From positions 248,001 to 312,000 of the forward strand of contig NZ_MVOL01000005.1 of the NCBI RefSeq assembly GCF_002018875.1: a stretch of 64,000 nt of DNA, written 5' to 3'. The DNA is from Pseudomonas sp. MF4836 (lineage in GTDB: Bacteria; Pseudomonadota; Gammaproteobacteria; Pseudomonadales; Pseudomonadaceae). A program made the position numbers and the translations under genes. Every line of letters begins with the position of its first letter. The first letter of the stretch is position 1. Below, one piece after another: positions 9,235 through 17,872 of this stretch. The notes below the pieces were generated by a model, which searched no databases, was not told where the DNA came from, and was given only the letters and a program-made list of their open reading frames with translations.

Positions 9235-10235
9235 GCTATGTCAGCGTCCAGCATCTGCAAAAAAGTTACGGCCAAAAAGGCGCCGCCGCCACGCCGGTGT
9301 TCAGCGACATCAATTGCGAAATCGCCAAGGGCGAGTTCGTCACCCTGCTCGGCCCCTCCGGCTGCGGCAAATCCACCCTGCTGCGCTGCATCGCCGGGTT
9401 GACCCCGGTGGACGCCGGCAAAATCCTTCTCGAAGGCCAGGACATCGTGCCGCTGAGCCCGCAGAAACGCGGAATCGGCATGGTGTTCCAGAGCTACGCG
9501 CTGTTCCCCAACATGACCGTGGAACAGAACGTCGCCTTTGGCCTGCGGATGCAGAAGGTCAACACCGACGACAGCCACAAGCGCGTGCTCGAAGCCCTGC
9601 AATTGGTCGAACTCAATGAGTTTGCCGGGCGCTACCCCCATCAGTTGTCCGGCGGCCAATGTCAGCGCGTGGCCCTGGCCCGCTCCCTGGTGACCCGCCC
9701 GCGCCTGCTGCTGCTCGATGAGCCGCTGTCGGCCCTGGATGCGCGGATCCGCAAGCACCTGCGCGAGCAGATCCGGCAGATCCAGCGCGAGCTGGGCCTG
9801 ACCACGATTTTCGTGACCCATGACCAGGAAGAAGCCCTGACCATGTCCGACCGGATCTTCCTGATGAACCAGGGGCGGATCGTCCAGAGCGGCGACGCCG
9901 AGACCCTCTACACCGCGCCAGTGGATGCATTCGCCGCCGGGTTTATCGGCAACTACAACCTGCTGGACGCTGAGAGCGCGAGCCGCTTGCTGCAACGGAC
10001 GATCAGCGGACGCATCGCGATTCGCCCGGAGGCCATTGAACTCAGCCGCAGCGGCGAGCCTGACGCCCTGGTGCGCAGCCACAGCCTGCTGGGCAATGTG
10101 ATTCGCTATCGCGTGGAAGCCCGGGGCGTGGAATTGGTGGTCGATGTGCTCAACCGTTCGGCGGCCGACCTGCATGCCGACGGCCAGCGCCTGGCACTTT
10201 CCATCGATCCCTCGGCCCTGTGTGAGGTAGCCTGA
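9231..10235 (+). CDS. ABC transporter ATP-binding protein
   Basis: 334 residues. Walker A GPSGCGKST (about residue 39), Q-loop VFQSYALFPNMTVEQN, signature LSGGQCQRVALARSL, Walker B LLLLDEPLSALD and H-loop FVTHDQEEA are all intact, so this is an active MalK/PotA-type ATPase. The C-terminal 100 residues form a TOBE-like domain (IRPEAIELS). ATGA overlap with the upstream permease shows an operon. The first codon after its stop begins a 13-codon frame (10234) that I regard as chance. Confidence 0.92.
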   Translation: MSYVSVQHLQKSYGQKGAAATPVFSDINCEIAKGEFVTLLGPSGCGKSTLLRCIAGLTPVDAGKILLEGQDIVPLSPQKRGIGMVFQSYALFPNMTVEQNVAFGLRMQKVNTDDSHKRVLEALQLVELNEFAGRYPHQLSGGQCQRVALARSLVTRPRLLLLDEPLSALDARIRKHLREQIRQIQRELGLTTIFVTHDQEEALTMSDRIFLMNQGRIVQSGDAETLYTAPVDAFAAGFIGNYNLLDAESASRLLQRTISGRIAIRPEAIELSRSGEPDALVRSHSLLGNVIRYRVEARGVELVVDVLNRSAADLHADGQRLALSIDPSALCEVA

Positions 10236-10275
10236 TGCCTTTGACAGCAACGCTTCTGAAGAGAGACCTGCACTG

Positions 10276-10929
10276 ATGGCCCTGGCAATTTTTGATCTGG
10301 ACGAAACCCTGATTCACGGCGACTGCGCCACCCTCTGGAGCGAGCAGATGGGGCGCCTGGGCTGGGTCGACAGCGAGTCGTTCATGCGCCGCAACCACGA
10401 GCTGATGGACGCCTACAGCCACGGCAAGCTGGCGATGGAAGAGTTCATGAGCTTCAGCCTGGAACCCATGGCCGGGCGCACCCCGGAAGAAGTCGCTCAC
10501 CTGGTAGGACCCTGGGTCGAAGACGTGATCGAACCGATCATCTACAGCGACGCCTGCAAGGCCATCGCCGCCCATCGCCAGGCCGGTGACCGGATCCTGG
10601 TGATCTCGGCCTCGGGCACGCACCTGGTCAAGCCGATTGCCGAGCGCCTAGGCATCGATGAAGTGCTGGGGATCGAGCTGGAAGTCACCCACGGGGTCTA
10701 CAGCGGCAACACCGTCGGTACCCTGACCTACCGCGAGGGCAAGATCACTCGGCTCCTGCAATGGCTGGATGAAGAAGAGGAAAACCTCGAGGGCGCAAGC
10801 TTCTATTCCGACTCGCGCAACGATTTGCCGTTGCTGCTCAAGGTCGACCACCCCCACGCGGTCAACCCCGACCCGGTGCTGCGCGAACATGCCGAAAAAG
10901 CCGGCTGGCCGATTCATCACTGGAAGTAA
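10276..10929 (+). CDS. HAD-IB family phosphatase
   Basis: 217 residues with all four haloacid-dehalogenase motifs: FDLDETL (nucleophile Asp7 and Asp9), the ISASGTH motif II, Lys in YREGKITRL and the acidic motif SDSRNDLP. This is the phosphoserine-phosphatase-like IB subfamily, cytosolic and Mg-dependent. It follows the ABC ATPase by 40 bases on the same strand with a GAAGAGAG ribosome site, so it may be the last gene of the organophosphorus operon and release phosphate from the imported or partly processed compound. That link rests on position only. Confidence 0.85.
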   Translation: MALAIFDLDETLIHGDCATLWSEQMGRLGWVDSESFMRRNHELMDAYSHGKLAMEEFMSFSLEPMAGRTPEEVAHLVGPWVEDVIEPIIYSDACKAIAAHRQAGDRILVISASGTHLVKPIAERLGIDEVLGIELEVTHGVYSGNTVGTLTYREGKITRLLQWLDEEEENLEGASFYSDSRNDLPLLLKVDHPHAVNPDPVLREHAEKAGWPIHHWK

Positions 10930-10964
10930 CCCAGCGCCTGATAGGGCCGCGGCTACCCTCTCTG

Positions 10965-11065
10965 GAGCCGCTGCCGAAGGCTGCGTCGCCCCTCGACAAC
11001 GCCGCATCTCAACAGCGATTTCCTACCGCCCGACACCGCCAGGGCAGCCTCACGGCAGCGGCTAC
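10965..11065. repeat. REP inverted pair (REPIN-like), copy 2
   Basis: GAGCCGCTGCCGAAGGCTGC at the left faces CAGCCTCACGGCAGCGGCTAC at the right, about 60 bases apart. The half-sites match those of the pair at 1946-2042. It fills the space between the convergent HAD and oxidoreductase genes. Confidence 0.8.
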
Positions 11066-11074
11066 GAGTGACGG

Positions 11075-12037
11075 TCAAACCAAGGTGGGATCAATCACCA
11101 GCACCAGCTTGCCCGAGACCTGATTGGTCGCCAGTTCGGCAAATGCCGCTTCGGCATCCTTGATCGGGTAGGCCCTGGCCAGTTGCGGGCTCAGGCGCCC
11201 TTCGGCGAACAGGGGCCAGACGTGTTGGCTCAGGTCGCTGAACAGGTCCGCCTTGAATTGCTCGTCGCGGCTGCGCAAGGTCGAACCGAGCAATTGCACA
11301 CGCTTGGCCAACACCTGGGCCAGGTCCAATTTCGCCTCGCGCCCCCCCATCAAGCCAATCAGTGCCCAACGCCCGTCACGGGCCAGCAGCTTGAGGTTGA
11401 GCGCGGCATAGTTGGCACCGACCGGGTCGAGAATCACATCAAACGGCGCGAAATCATTCAGGCCTTCAAGGCCATCAGTACGCACCACGCCCCCCTGTGC
11501 GCCCAGGGACTCACAGTACGCCAGACGCTCGGCCGAACCGACGCTGACCCAACAGGGATTGCCAAAGGCCTTGCACAGCTGGATCGCCGCCGAACCGACG
11601 CCACTGGCACCGGCGTGCAGCAGAACCTTTTCCCCAGGCTTGAGCGCCGCCAGCTGGAACAGATTCAACCACGCCGTGCTGTACACCTCCGGCAAGGCCG
11701 CCGCCTCGGCCAGGGACAGGCCTTCCGGTACCGGCAATACATGACGGGCATCGACCACCACTTCCTCGGCCATGCCGCCGCCAGCCAACAGTGCACACAC
11801 CCGGTCGCCGATCTGCCACGACGCCCCCGGCCCCACCTCGCTGATCACTCCGGAGCATTCCAGCCCCAGCACCTGGCTCGCACCGGGCGGCGGTGGATAG
11901 AGCCCGGCCTTCTGCAGCAAATCGGCTCGATTCAGGCCGGCAGCGGCCACCCGGATGCGAACTTGACCTACATCACACGCAGGGCTCGGCTCTTCAACCC
12001 ACTCCACTTGACCTTCAACGCCTTGCAATGCTTTCAC
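11075..12037 (-). CDS. NAD(P)H:quinone oxidoreductase, zinc-independent MDR family (PIG3-like)
   Basis: 320 residues of the medium-chain dehydrogenase fold: N-terminal GroES-like domain (AAAGLNRADLLQKAGLYPPPPG, typical of PIG3/quinone reductase), then a Rossmann domain with HAGASGVGSAAIQLCKAFG. The structural-zinc cysteines of alcohol dehydrogenases are absent. It should reduce quinones or similar electrophiles with NADPH. The start is GTG at 12037 preceded by a strong GGAGG. It is divergent from prc with 138 bases between them. Confidence 0.9.
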   Translation of the reverse strand: MKALQGVEGQVEWVEEPSPACDVGQVRIRVAAAGLNRADLLQKAGLYPPPPGASQVLGLECSGVISEVGPGASWQIGDRVCALLAGGGMAEEVVVDARHVLPVPEGLSLAEAAALPEVYSTAWLNLFQLAALKPGEKVLLHAGASGVGSAAIQLCKAFGNPCWVSVGSAERLAYCESLGAQGGVVRTDGLEGLNDFAPFDVILDPVGANYAALNLKLLARDGRWALIGLMGGREAKLDLAQVLAKRVQLLGSTLRSRDEQFKADLFSDLSQHVWPLFAEGRLSPQLARAYPIKDAEAAFAELATNQVSGKLVLVIDPTLV

Positions 12038-12175
12038 AGTGCCTCCATAGTGAGTCTGGACTGAGCCCGATGCTGTAGCGCCGGGCTTTTTGCATTATGC
12101 GACCGGCCCTTATGGAACCGGCGACTTCAAAGACGGCCTAATATGCGTTATCAATTGCCCCCGCGTCGAATCAGC

Positions 12176-14260
12176 ATGAAGCATTTGTTCCCCAGCACCG
12201 CCCTCGCTCTTTTCATTGGTATTGGCCTGTTGCCGATGTCGGCCAATACGTTCGCAGCCAATAGCTGGGACAAACTTCAGCCTGATCGCGAAGAGGTGAT
12301 TGCCAGCCTTAGCGTCGTCGAGCTGCTCAAGCGCCACCATTACAGCAAGCCTCCGCTGGATGATGCGCGTTCGGTGATTATCTACGACAGCTATATCAAG
12401 CTGTTGGACCCTTCGCGCAGCTACTTCCTGGCCAGCGATATCGCCGAATTCGACAAGTGGAAAACCCAGTTCGACGACTTCCTGAAAAGCGGCGACCTCA
12501 ACGCCGGGTTCACCATCTACAAGCGCTACCTGGACCGGGTCAAAACCCGTCTCGATTTCGCCTTGGCAGAGCTGGACAAGGGCGTCGACAAATTCGATTT
12601 CACCACCAAGGAAACCTTGCTGATCGATCGCAAGGACGCTCCCTGGCTCAAGACCACCGCAGAGCTCGACGACCTGTGGCGCAAACGCGTCAAGGATGAA
12701 GTCCTGCGCCTGAAGATCGCGGGCAAAGAGCCCAAGGCCATCCAGGAACTGCTGACCAAGCGCTACAAGAACCAGCTGGCGCGCCTGGACCAGACCCGTG
12801 CCGAAGACATCTTCCAGGCTTATATCAACACCTTCGCCATGTCATACGATCCGCACACCAACTATCTGTCGCCAGATAACGCGGAAAACTTCGACATCAA
12901 CATGAGCCTGTCGCTGGAAGGCATCGGCGCCGTGTTGCAGAGCGACAACGACCAGGTCAAGGTCGTACGCCTGGTGCCGGCTGGCCCGGCAGACAAGACC
13001 AAACAAGTGGCACCGGCAGACAAGATCATCGGTGTCGCCCAGGGCGACAAGGAAATGGTCGACGTGGTCGGCTGGCGCCTGGACGAAGTGGTCAAGCTGA
13101 TCCGTGGCCCGAAAGGCACCCTGGTGCGCCTGGAGGTGATCCCGGCCAGCAATGCGCCAAACGACCAGACCAGCAAGATCGTGCCGATCACCCGCGAAGC
13201 GGTGAAGCTCGAAGACCAGGCGGTGAAGAAGTCGGTCCTCAACCTGAAACAGGACGGCAAGGACTACAAGCTCGGGGTGATCGAGATCCCGGCCTTCTAC
13301 CTGGACTTCAAGGCCTTCCGTGCCGGCGATCCGGACTACAAGAGCACCACTCGCGATGTGAAGAAACTGCTGACCGAGTTGCAGAAGGAAAAAGTCGACG
13401 GCGTGGTCATCGACCTGCGTAACAACGGTGGCGGCTCGCTGCAGGAAGCCACCGAGCTGACCAGCCTGTTTATCGACAAAGGCCCGACCGTACTTGTGCG
13501 CAACGCTGATGGTCGCGTGGATGTGCTGGAAGATGAGAACCCGGGTGCCTTCTACAAAGGCCCGATGGCGCTGCTGGTCAACCGCCTCTCGGCGTCGGCC
13601 TCGGAGATTTTCGCCGGTGCGATGCAGGACTACCACCGCGCGTTGATCGTCGGCGGCCAGACCTTCGGCAAAGGCACGGTGCAAACCATTCAGCCGCTCA
13701 ACCATGGCGAGCTGAAGCTGACCCTGGCCAAGTTCTACCGGGTTTCCGGGCAGAGCACCCAGCATCAGGGCGTACTGCCGGACGTCAACTTCCCATCGAT
13801 CATCGACACCAAGGAAATCGGCGAGAGCGCCCTGCCCGAAGCCATGCCGTGGGACACCATTCGTCCTTCGATCAAGCCTGCGGTAGACCCGTTCAAACCG
13901 TACCTGGCACAGCTCAAGTCGGAACATGAAGCACGTTCGGCCAAAGACGCGGAATTCGTCTTTATCCGCGACAAGCTGGCCTTGGCGCAGAAACTGATGG
14001 CCGAGAAGACCGTCAGCCTCAACGAAGTCGAACGCCGCGCACAACATGCCGACATCGAAGCCAAGCAACTGGCCCTGGAAAACGCCCGCCGCAAGGCCAA
14101 GGGCGAGGACCCGCTGAAAGAGCTGAAGAAAGAGGACGAAGACGCACTGGCCGCCGCCGAACCGGACAAGACCAAACCGGAAGACGATGCCTACCTCAGC
14201 GAAACCGGGCGCATCCTGCTCGATTACCTGAAGCTCAACACCTCGGTCGCCAAGCACTGA
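12176..14260 (+). CDS. prc: Tail-specific (C-terminal processing) periplasmic protease
   Basis: 694 residues; signal peptide MKHLFPSTALALFIGIGLLPMSANTFA, an N-terminal helical domain, a PDZ domain (about 230-320), the S41 catalytic domain with the serine in SASASEIFAGA and the lysine in TFGKGTVQ, and a C-terminal charged helical region. Prc cleaves periplasmic proteins with hydrophobic C-termini; in P. aeruginosa the orthologue AlgO is linked to MucA turnover and alginate. An in-frame ATG at 12143 would put 11 extra residues before the signal peptide, so 12176 is preferred. Confidence 0.93.
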   Translation: MKHLFPSTALALFIGIGLLPMSANTFAANSWDKLQPDREEVIASLSVVELLKRHHYSKPPLDDARSVIIYDSYIKLLDPSRSYFLASDIAEFDKWKTQFDDFLKSGDLNAGFTIYKRYLDRVKTRLDFALAELDKGVDKFDFTTKETLLIDRKDAPWLKTTAELDDLWRKRVKDEVLRLKIAGKEPKAIQELLTKRYKNQLARLDQTRAEDIFQAYINTFAMSYDPHTNYLSPDNAENFDINMSLSLEGIGAVLQSDNDQVKVVRLVPAGPADKTKQVAPADKIIGVAQGDKEMVDVVGWRLDEVVKLIRGPKGTLVRLEVIPASNAPNDQTSKIVPITREAVKLEDQAVKKSVLNLKQDGKDYKLGVIEIPAFYLDFKAFRAGDPDYKSTTRDVKKLLTELQKEKVDGVVIDLRNNGGGSLQEATELTSLFIDKGPTVLVRNADGRVDVLEDENPGAFYKGPMALLVNRLSASASEIFAGAMQDYHRALIVGGQTFGKGTVQTIQPLNHGELKLTLAKFYRVSGQSTQHQGVLPDVNFPSIIDTKEIGESALPEAMPWDTIRPSIKPAVDPFKPYLAQLKSEHEARSAKDAEFVFIRDKLALAQKLMAEKTVSLNEVERRAQHADIEAKQLALENARRKAKGEDPLKELKKEDEDALAAAEPDKTKPEDDAYLSETGRILLDYLKLNTSVAKH

Positions 14261-14280
14261 CAATGATGGCAATTTAATGC

Positions 14281-14380
14281 TGACGCTCCTCGGAGCGTCA
14301 TCAAACAGTCATCATTCTGTCGTGAAATAAAGGACCGGGCGCTGCTCTTGAATCAAGGGCTCGCCCGGTCCTTTTTTTTT
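14281..14380 (+). terminator. Hairpin and rho-independent terminator after prc
   Basis: A perfect 8-bp hairpin TGACGCTC-CTCG-GAGCGTCA (14281-14300) is followed by a second, stronger structure: AGGACCGGGC pairs with GCCCGGTCCT across about 22 bases, then runs into nine or ten T (14371-14380). The second is a classical terminator for prc and ends 14 bases before the next gene. Confidence 0.85.
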
Positions 14381-14394
14381 CGACAGAGATTGCC

Positions 14395-16206
14395 ATGACC
14401 ACGACCGAACAGCTGAGTGCCTTGAGTTCAATCCTGGCTCAAAGCGGTCTGCACAGCCTGTTCCAGCCCATCATCAGCTTCTCCGAACGTCGAATCCTGG
14501 GTTATGAAGCCTTGAGTCGCGGCCCCTCCAACAGCCCGCTGCATTCGCCGGTAGCGCTGTTCGCCGTGGCCCGCCAGGCCGGACGCCTCAGCGAATTGGA
14601 AATAGCCTGCCGTCACAGTGCCTGCAAACGGTTCAGCGAGCAGCAGCTGCCCGGCAAACTGTTCCTCAATGTCTCCCCTGAATCCCTGCTTGAAGCCGCC
14701 CACCAGCCTGGCCGGACCTTGCAACTGCTGGAGGACTTCGGTATCCCGCCGAGCCAGGTGGTCATCGAGCTGACAGAGCAGACGCCAATCGATGATTTCG
14801 GCCTGCTGCAAAACGCACTGCACCATTACCGCGACATGGGCTTCTCGATTGCCCTGGACGATTTGGGCGCCGGTTACTCTAGCCTGCGCCTGTGGTCGGA
14901 ACTGCGTCCGGACTACGTTAAAATCGACCGCCACTTTATCGACGGCATTCATCAGGACGCGTTGAAGCGCGAATTCGTTGGCTCGATTCTGCAAATCGCC
15001 AGGGCCTCCCGGGCCCAGGTTATCGCCGAGGGCATCGAACTGGCGGAAGAATTGGCGGTGCTGACCGAGATGGGCGTCGATCTGATTCAGGGCTATCTGC
15101 TTTGCCGCCCGCAAGAGCAGCCCCCCCGGGACGCCCGCGCCATGCTGCCCAAGCACGAGAGCAGCACGGTAGCCTTGAGCGATGAAAGCCCCGACCTTAG
15201 CGCCCTGCTCAACGAGCAACCGGCAGTGGCGCGTAATACGCCGACCGCCACCGTACTCGAGGCCTTCCGCTCCCAGGCCAACCTGAACTCGCTGGCGGTG
15301 CTGGATGAGCGCGGCCAACCCTGTGGCATCGTGCACCGTCATTCGCTGTCCGATGCCCTGCTCAAGCCCTTCGCCACCGACCTGTTCGCGCGCAAGCCCA
15401 TCAGCCGGCTGATGAACGACGACTTCTTGGCCGTCGAGCTGAGTCAATCACTGCAGCAGGTCAGCCGGCTGATCACCAGCCGCGCACGCCAGCGCATCGA
15501 AGAAGACTTCATCATCACCCTCAACGGCGGCTACCTGGGCCTGGGGCGGGTAATCGATGTGCTGAAACTGATCACCGAGCTGAAAATCCAGCAGGCACGC
15601 TATGCCAATCCGCTGACCCTGCTGCCGGGTAATGTGCCGATCCAGCAATGCCTGACGCGCCTGCTGCAACAAGGGCGGGAGTCGGTGATCTGTTATGTGG
15701 ATATCGACAGTTTCAAACCCTTCAACGATATCTACGGCTACGGCCGCGGCGATGAAGTGCTGCTGTGCCTGGCGCAATGCCTGAACGATCGTGTTGACCC
15801 CAGTCGCGACTTTGTCGGGCATATCGGCGGCGATGATTTTTTGCTGGTGCTGGGCCCCGAGGATTGGCGCAAGCGCTTGAGCCAGCTTCTGGATGATTTC
15901 CACAGCCAGTGCCGACGCTTCTACCGTGCCGAACACCTGGAAGCCGGATGCTTCATCGCGCCCAACCGCCAGGGCGTGCGCCAGGAATTCGCCCTGCTGT
16001 CATTGTCGATCGGGGTGGTGCATCTGCATCCAGAGGCCTGTGGACAACTCGACTCCAGCCAGCTCGCCGAGCTGGCCTCCCAGGCCAAACACCACGCCAA
16101 GAATGTGCTGGGTTACAGCATCCATGTGATCGACAGCCTGGACCTGGCGGCCACACTCAGCGCTGAGGGAGTGCAGGATCCGGTGGATTCAGCTGCGCAA
16201 GCTTGA
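14395..16206 (+). CDS. c-di-GMP protein: EAL - CBS pair - degenerate GGDEF
   Basis: 603 residues. EAL domain (about 15-250) with an intact active-site set: EAL (Glu38), NVSPES, ELTE, DDLGAGYSS, KIDRHF and AEGIE, so phosphodiesterase activity is likely. A pair of CBS domains (about 270-390) probably senses a nucleotide. The C-terminal GGDEF domain (about 405-580) reads GGDDF and has no RxxD inhibitory site in the usual place. No membrane segment is visible. The order EAL-CBS-GGDEF and the position after prc match a conserved Pseudomonas protein (PA3258 type, from memory). It converges on the next gene with a 50-base overlap. Confidence 0.88.
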   Translation: MTTTEQLSALSSILAQSGLHSLFQPIISFSERRILGYEALSRGPSNSPLHSPVALFAVARQAGRLSELEIACRHSACKRFSEQQLPGKLFLNVSPESLLEAAHQPGRTLQLLEDFGIPPSQVVIELTEQTPIDDFGLLQNALHHYRDMGFSIALDDLGAGYSSLRLWSELRPDYVKIDRHFIDGIHQDALKREFVGSILQIARASRAQVIAEGIELAEELAVLTEMGVDLIQGYLLCRPQEQPPRDARAMLPKHESSTVALSDESPDLSALLNEQPAVARNTPTATVLEAFRSQANLNSLAVLDERGQPCGIVHRHSLSDALLKPFATDLFARKPISRLMNDDFLAVELSQSLQQVSRLITSRARQRIEEDFIITLNGGYLGLGRVIDVLKLITELKIQQARYANPLTLLPGNVPIQQCLTRLLQQGRESVICYVDIDSFKPFNDIYGYGRGDEVLLCLAQCLNDRVDPSRDFVGHIGGDDFLLVLGPEDWRKRLSQLLDDFHSQCRRFYRAEHLEAGCFIAPNRQGVRQEFALLSLSIGVVHLHPEACGQLDSSQLAELASQAKHHAKNVLGYSIHVIDSLDLAATLSAEGVQDPVDSAAQA

Positions 16207-16573
16207 GCTCGGCCAACGGGTGCCCGGCCTTGGCCGCCATGGTCCACCAGCGCGCGGCTTCGGCCGGGTCAGGTGCCTTGCTGGCTGTGCCGGCGAGGCT
16301 GATCACCCCGACCTGATAAGCAGCCTTGCCGTCCCCGGCCAACGCCGCCAGACGCAACAGGCGCACACCTTCCTCGCGAGCACCGAGCCCCTGGCCACGA
16401 AAAGTCAGGATATGCCCGTAGAAGCTCTGGGCACCGACATCGCCGAGGTTGGCCATGCGCGCAAATTGCCCTTCCAGCCAGTGCCAACTGCGCGGTTGCC
16501 GCACCAGCCATGACCAATGAAACAACCGGCGCGCCAGCCAGTAGCCGAAACGCGCCTTGAGTCGCCAGAACAT
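16157..16573 (-). CDS. Sel1-repeat (TPR-like) protein
   Basis: 138 residues; begins MFWRLKARFGYWLARRLF, a basic amphipathic stretch, then two to three Sel1-like helical repeats (GAQSFYGHILTF, GDGKAAYQVGVISLAG, AARWWTMAAKAGHPLAELKLAQ). Sel1 proteins are scaffolds for protein contacts. Its 3' end overlaps the end of the EAL gene on the other strand. It lies directly downstream of the 123-residue gene (one base between stop and start), forming a three-gene unit with the XRE regulator. The partner is unknown. Confidence 0.75.
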   Translation of the reverse strand: MFWRLKARFGYWLARRLFHWSWLVRQPRSWHWLEGQFARMANLGDVGAQSFYGHILTFRGQGLGAREEGVRLLRLAALAGDGKAAYQVGVISLAGTASKAPDPAEAARWWTMAAKAGHPLAELKLAQLNPPDPALPQR

Positions 16574-16574
16574 G

Positions 16575-16946
16575 TCAGGCCTCCGCTGATTCGGGGTACT
16601 CGTATTCGAACACCCGCACCACTTCCGAAGCATGCCAGGAGGCCGCGGCTACACCGTCGGACGGCCCGGAAAAACGCCCGAGACGCTCGACACACTCAAA
16701 AAAACCGGTGCGTGGCAGGCGACTGGCGCCCTGGCTGATGACCAGCGAACTGCGCAGCGGTTGTTCCGCGCGCGCATCCAGAGCCGCCAAGTGTTCGAGC
16801 GCGGCGGTCAGGGTCTGCATGGCGGGGCTGGGTAACTGCAGGCGCTCAAGGAGCGCACGATAAGTAAGAAGATGACGCTGTCGACGGGCCTGATCCAGTT
16901 CACCCAACAGCCCATCCCAATGCTGACGACTGATCCTTACACTCAC
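16575..16946 (-). CDS. Conserved hypothetical, 123 residues
   Basis: No family recognised. The protein is soluble, Leu- and Ala-rich and mainly helical (SRQHWDGLLGELDQARRQRH, MQTLTAALEHLAALDARAE), ending in an acidic tail. The start is a GTG whose GTGA overlaps the stop of the XRE gene upstream, with GGAGGG six bases before it; the more distal ATG at 16961 would overlap that gene by more. Tight coupling with a DNA-binding protein and a Sel1 protein suggests a shared function, possibly regulatory; a toxin role is not supported by any motif. Confidence 0.65.
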   Translation of the reverse strand: MSVRISRQHWDGLLGELDQARRQRHLLTYRALLERLQLPSPAMQTLTAALEHLAALDARAEQPLRSSLVISQGASRLPRTGFFECVERLGRFSGPSDGVAAASWHASEVVRVFEYEYPESAEA

Positions 16947-17284
16947 GGTTGCTCCCTCCACCCCGGCACCGTCAGTTCCCAGGCCAGGCTGCGGCGAATC
17001 GCAGCGTCGGGTAGACGCTCGCCGCTTTCAATCAGGGCCAGGTAAGACGGGCTGATGCCTACTTTGCGGGCCAGCGCCTCAATGGCGATGCCCTTCCCTT
17101 CGCGCAAATTGCGTAGTTGATCCAAACCAGGAAGGACCTGGCCTGGTGCGGCCGCGTGGATGACGGAGTCCGGGCGCGGCGATGGGTCGGTGATCCCTGC
17201 TGCTGTCAATAAAGCCTGATACTGAGCCCATGGCACAACCGCATATTCGGGCTCGCCATCGCGTGCAATTATCTGAATATCCAT
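16943..17284 (-). CDS. XRE-family helix-turn-helix regulator
   Basis: 113 residues in two parts: an N-terminal segment (MDIQIIARDGEPEYAVVPWAQYQALL) like that found in Phd/RelB-type or HTH antitoxin N-termini, and a C-terminal XRE helix-turn-helix (about 55-105) with IEALARKVGISPSYLALIESG. ATG 17284 is preceded by GGGGTA; an upstream ATG in frame (17308) has no ribosome site. It heads a three-gene overlapping unit that runs into the Sel1 gene. Confidence 0.78.
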   Translation of the reverse strand: MDIQIIARDGEPEYAVVPWAQYQALLTAAGITDPSPRPDSVIHAAAPGQVLPGLDQLRNLREGKGIAIEALARKVGISPSYLALIESGERLPDAAIRRSLAWELTVPGWREQP

Positions 17285-17397
17285 TACTACCCCGTAGGAC
17301 AACGACACTTAGCGAGTCGGACTTTTCCCTTGAAGTGTAATCCTAACAGTCGCCAAGGTCGCGGGGAGCATCATTGTATGGATCCGTTGCGCAGGAT

Positions 17398-17853
17398 TCA
17401 GTCTTTCTTCGGAGCCTCGAGTTGCAATTGCTCCGGGGTATCGGGCAAACGTTCAACCACGGCGAGCTTCTCCGGCAGTTGGCGATTACGCCAGGCGCGG
17501 AAGGCATTGAGTTCGTCGTCCAGGGTTTTCATCACCCAGGCCAGCACGGCGATGTCGTCGATCATGCCGAAAACCGGAATGAAGTCGGGAATCGCATCCA
17601 GCGGACTGAGGAAATACATCAGGCCAGCCACAATTGAAATCATCGACTTGGGGCTGATCGCTCGATATTCGCCACGCCAGTAGGCCAGGCACAGGGCCTG
17701 GAGCAGTCGCAGGTCGTCCTTGAGCTTGCCGAGGCGATTGCCCTGGCTGGCGCCTTTGCTCGCCACGGCGAACAACAGGGTAGGCAGGCGACCACGGCTG
17801 AGCAGCCTTCCGGCGAGGGGCAGGAAGCGGGAAAAATTCCACGGCGCTTTCAT
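17398..17853 (-). CDS. YkvA/DUF1232 family membrane protein
   Basis: 151 residues. The central part carries the DUF1232 signature: a hydrophobic helix with YFLSPLDAIPDFIPVFGMIDDIAVL, typical of small YkvA-type membrane-associated proteins of unknown role. ATG 17853 has a strong GGGAGTG just upstream; the frame is open nine codons further. The inverted DnaA-box element at 17873-18003 lies 20 bases upstream of the start and could act on its promoter. Confidence 0.82.
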   Translation of the reverse strand: MKAPWNFSRFLPLAGRLLSRGRLPTLLFAVASKGASQGNRLGKLKDDLRLLQALCLAYWRGEYRAISPKSMISIVAGLMYFLSPLDAIPDFIPVFGMIDDIAVLAWVMKTLDDELNAFRAWRNRQLPEKLAVVERLPDTPEQLQLEAPKKD

Positions 17854-17872
17854 CTTCACTCCCACTGAAATG

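Noticed and set aside
10234..10275. 13-codon frame overlapping the ABC ATPase stop
   Set aside because: Overlap is suggestive of coupling, but the peptide is too short and featureless to support.
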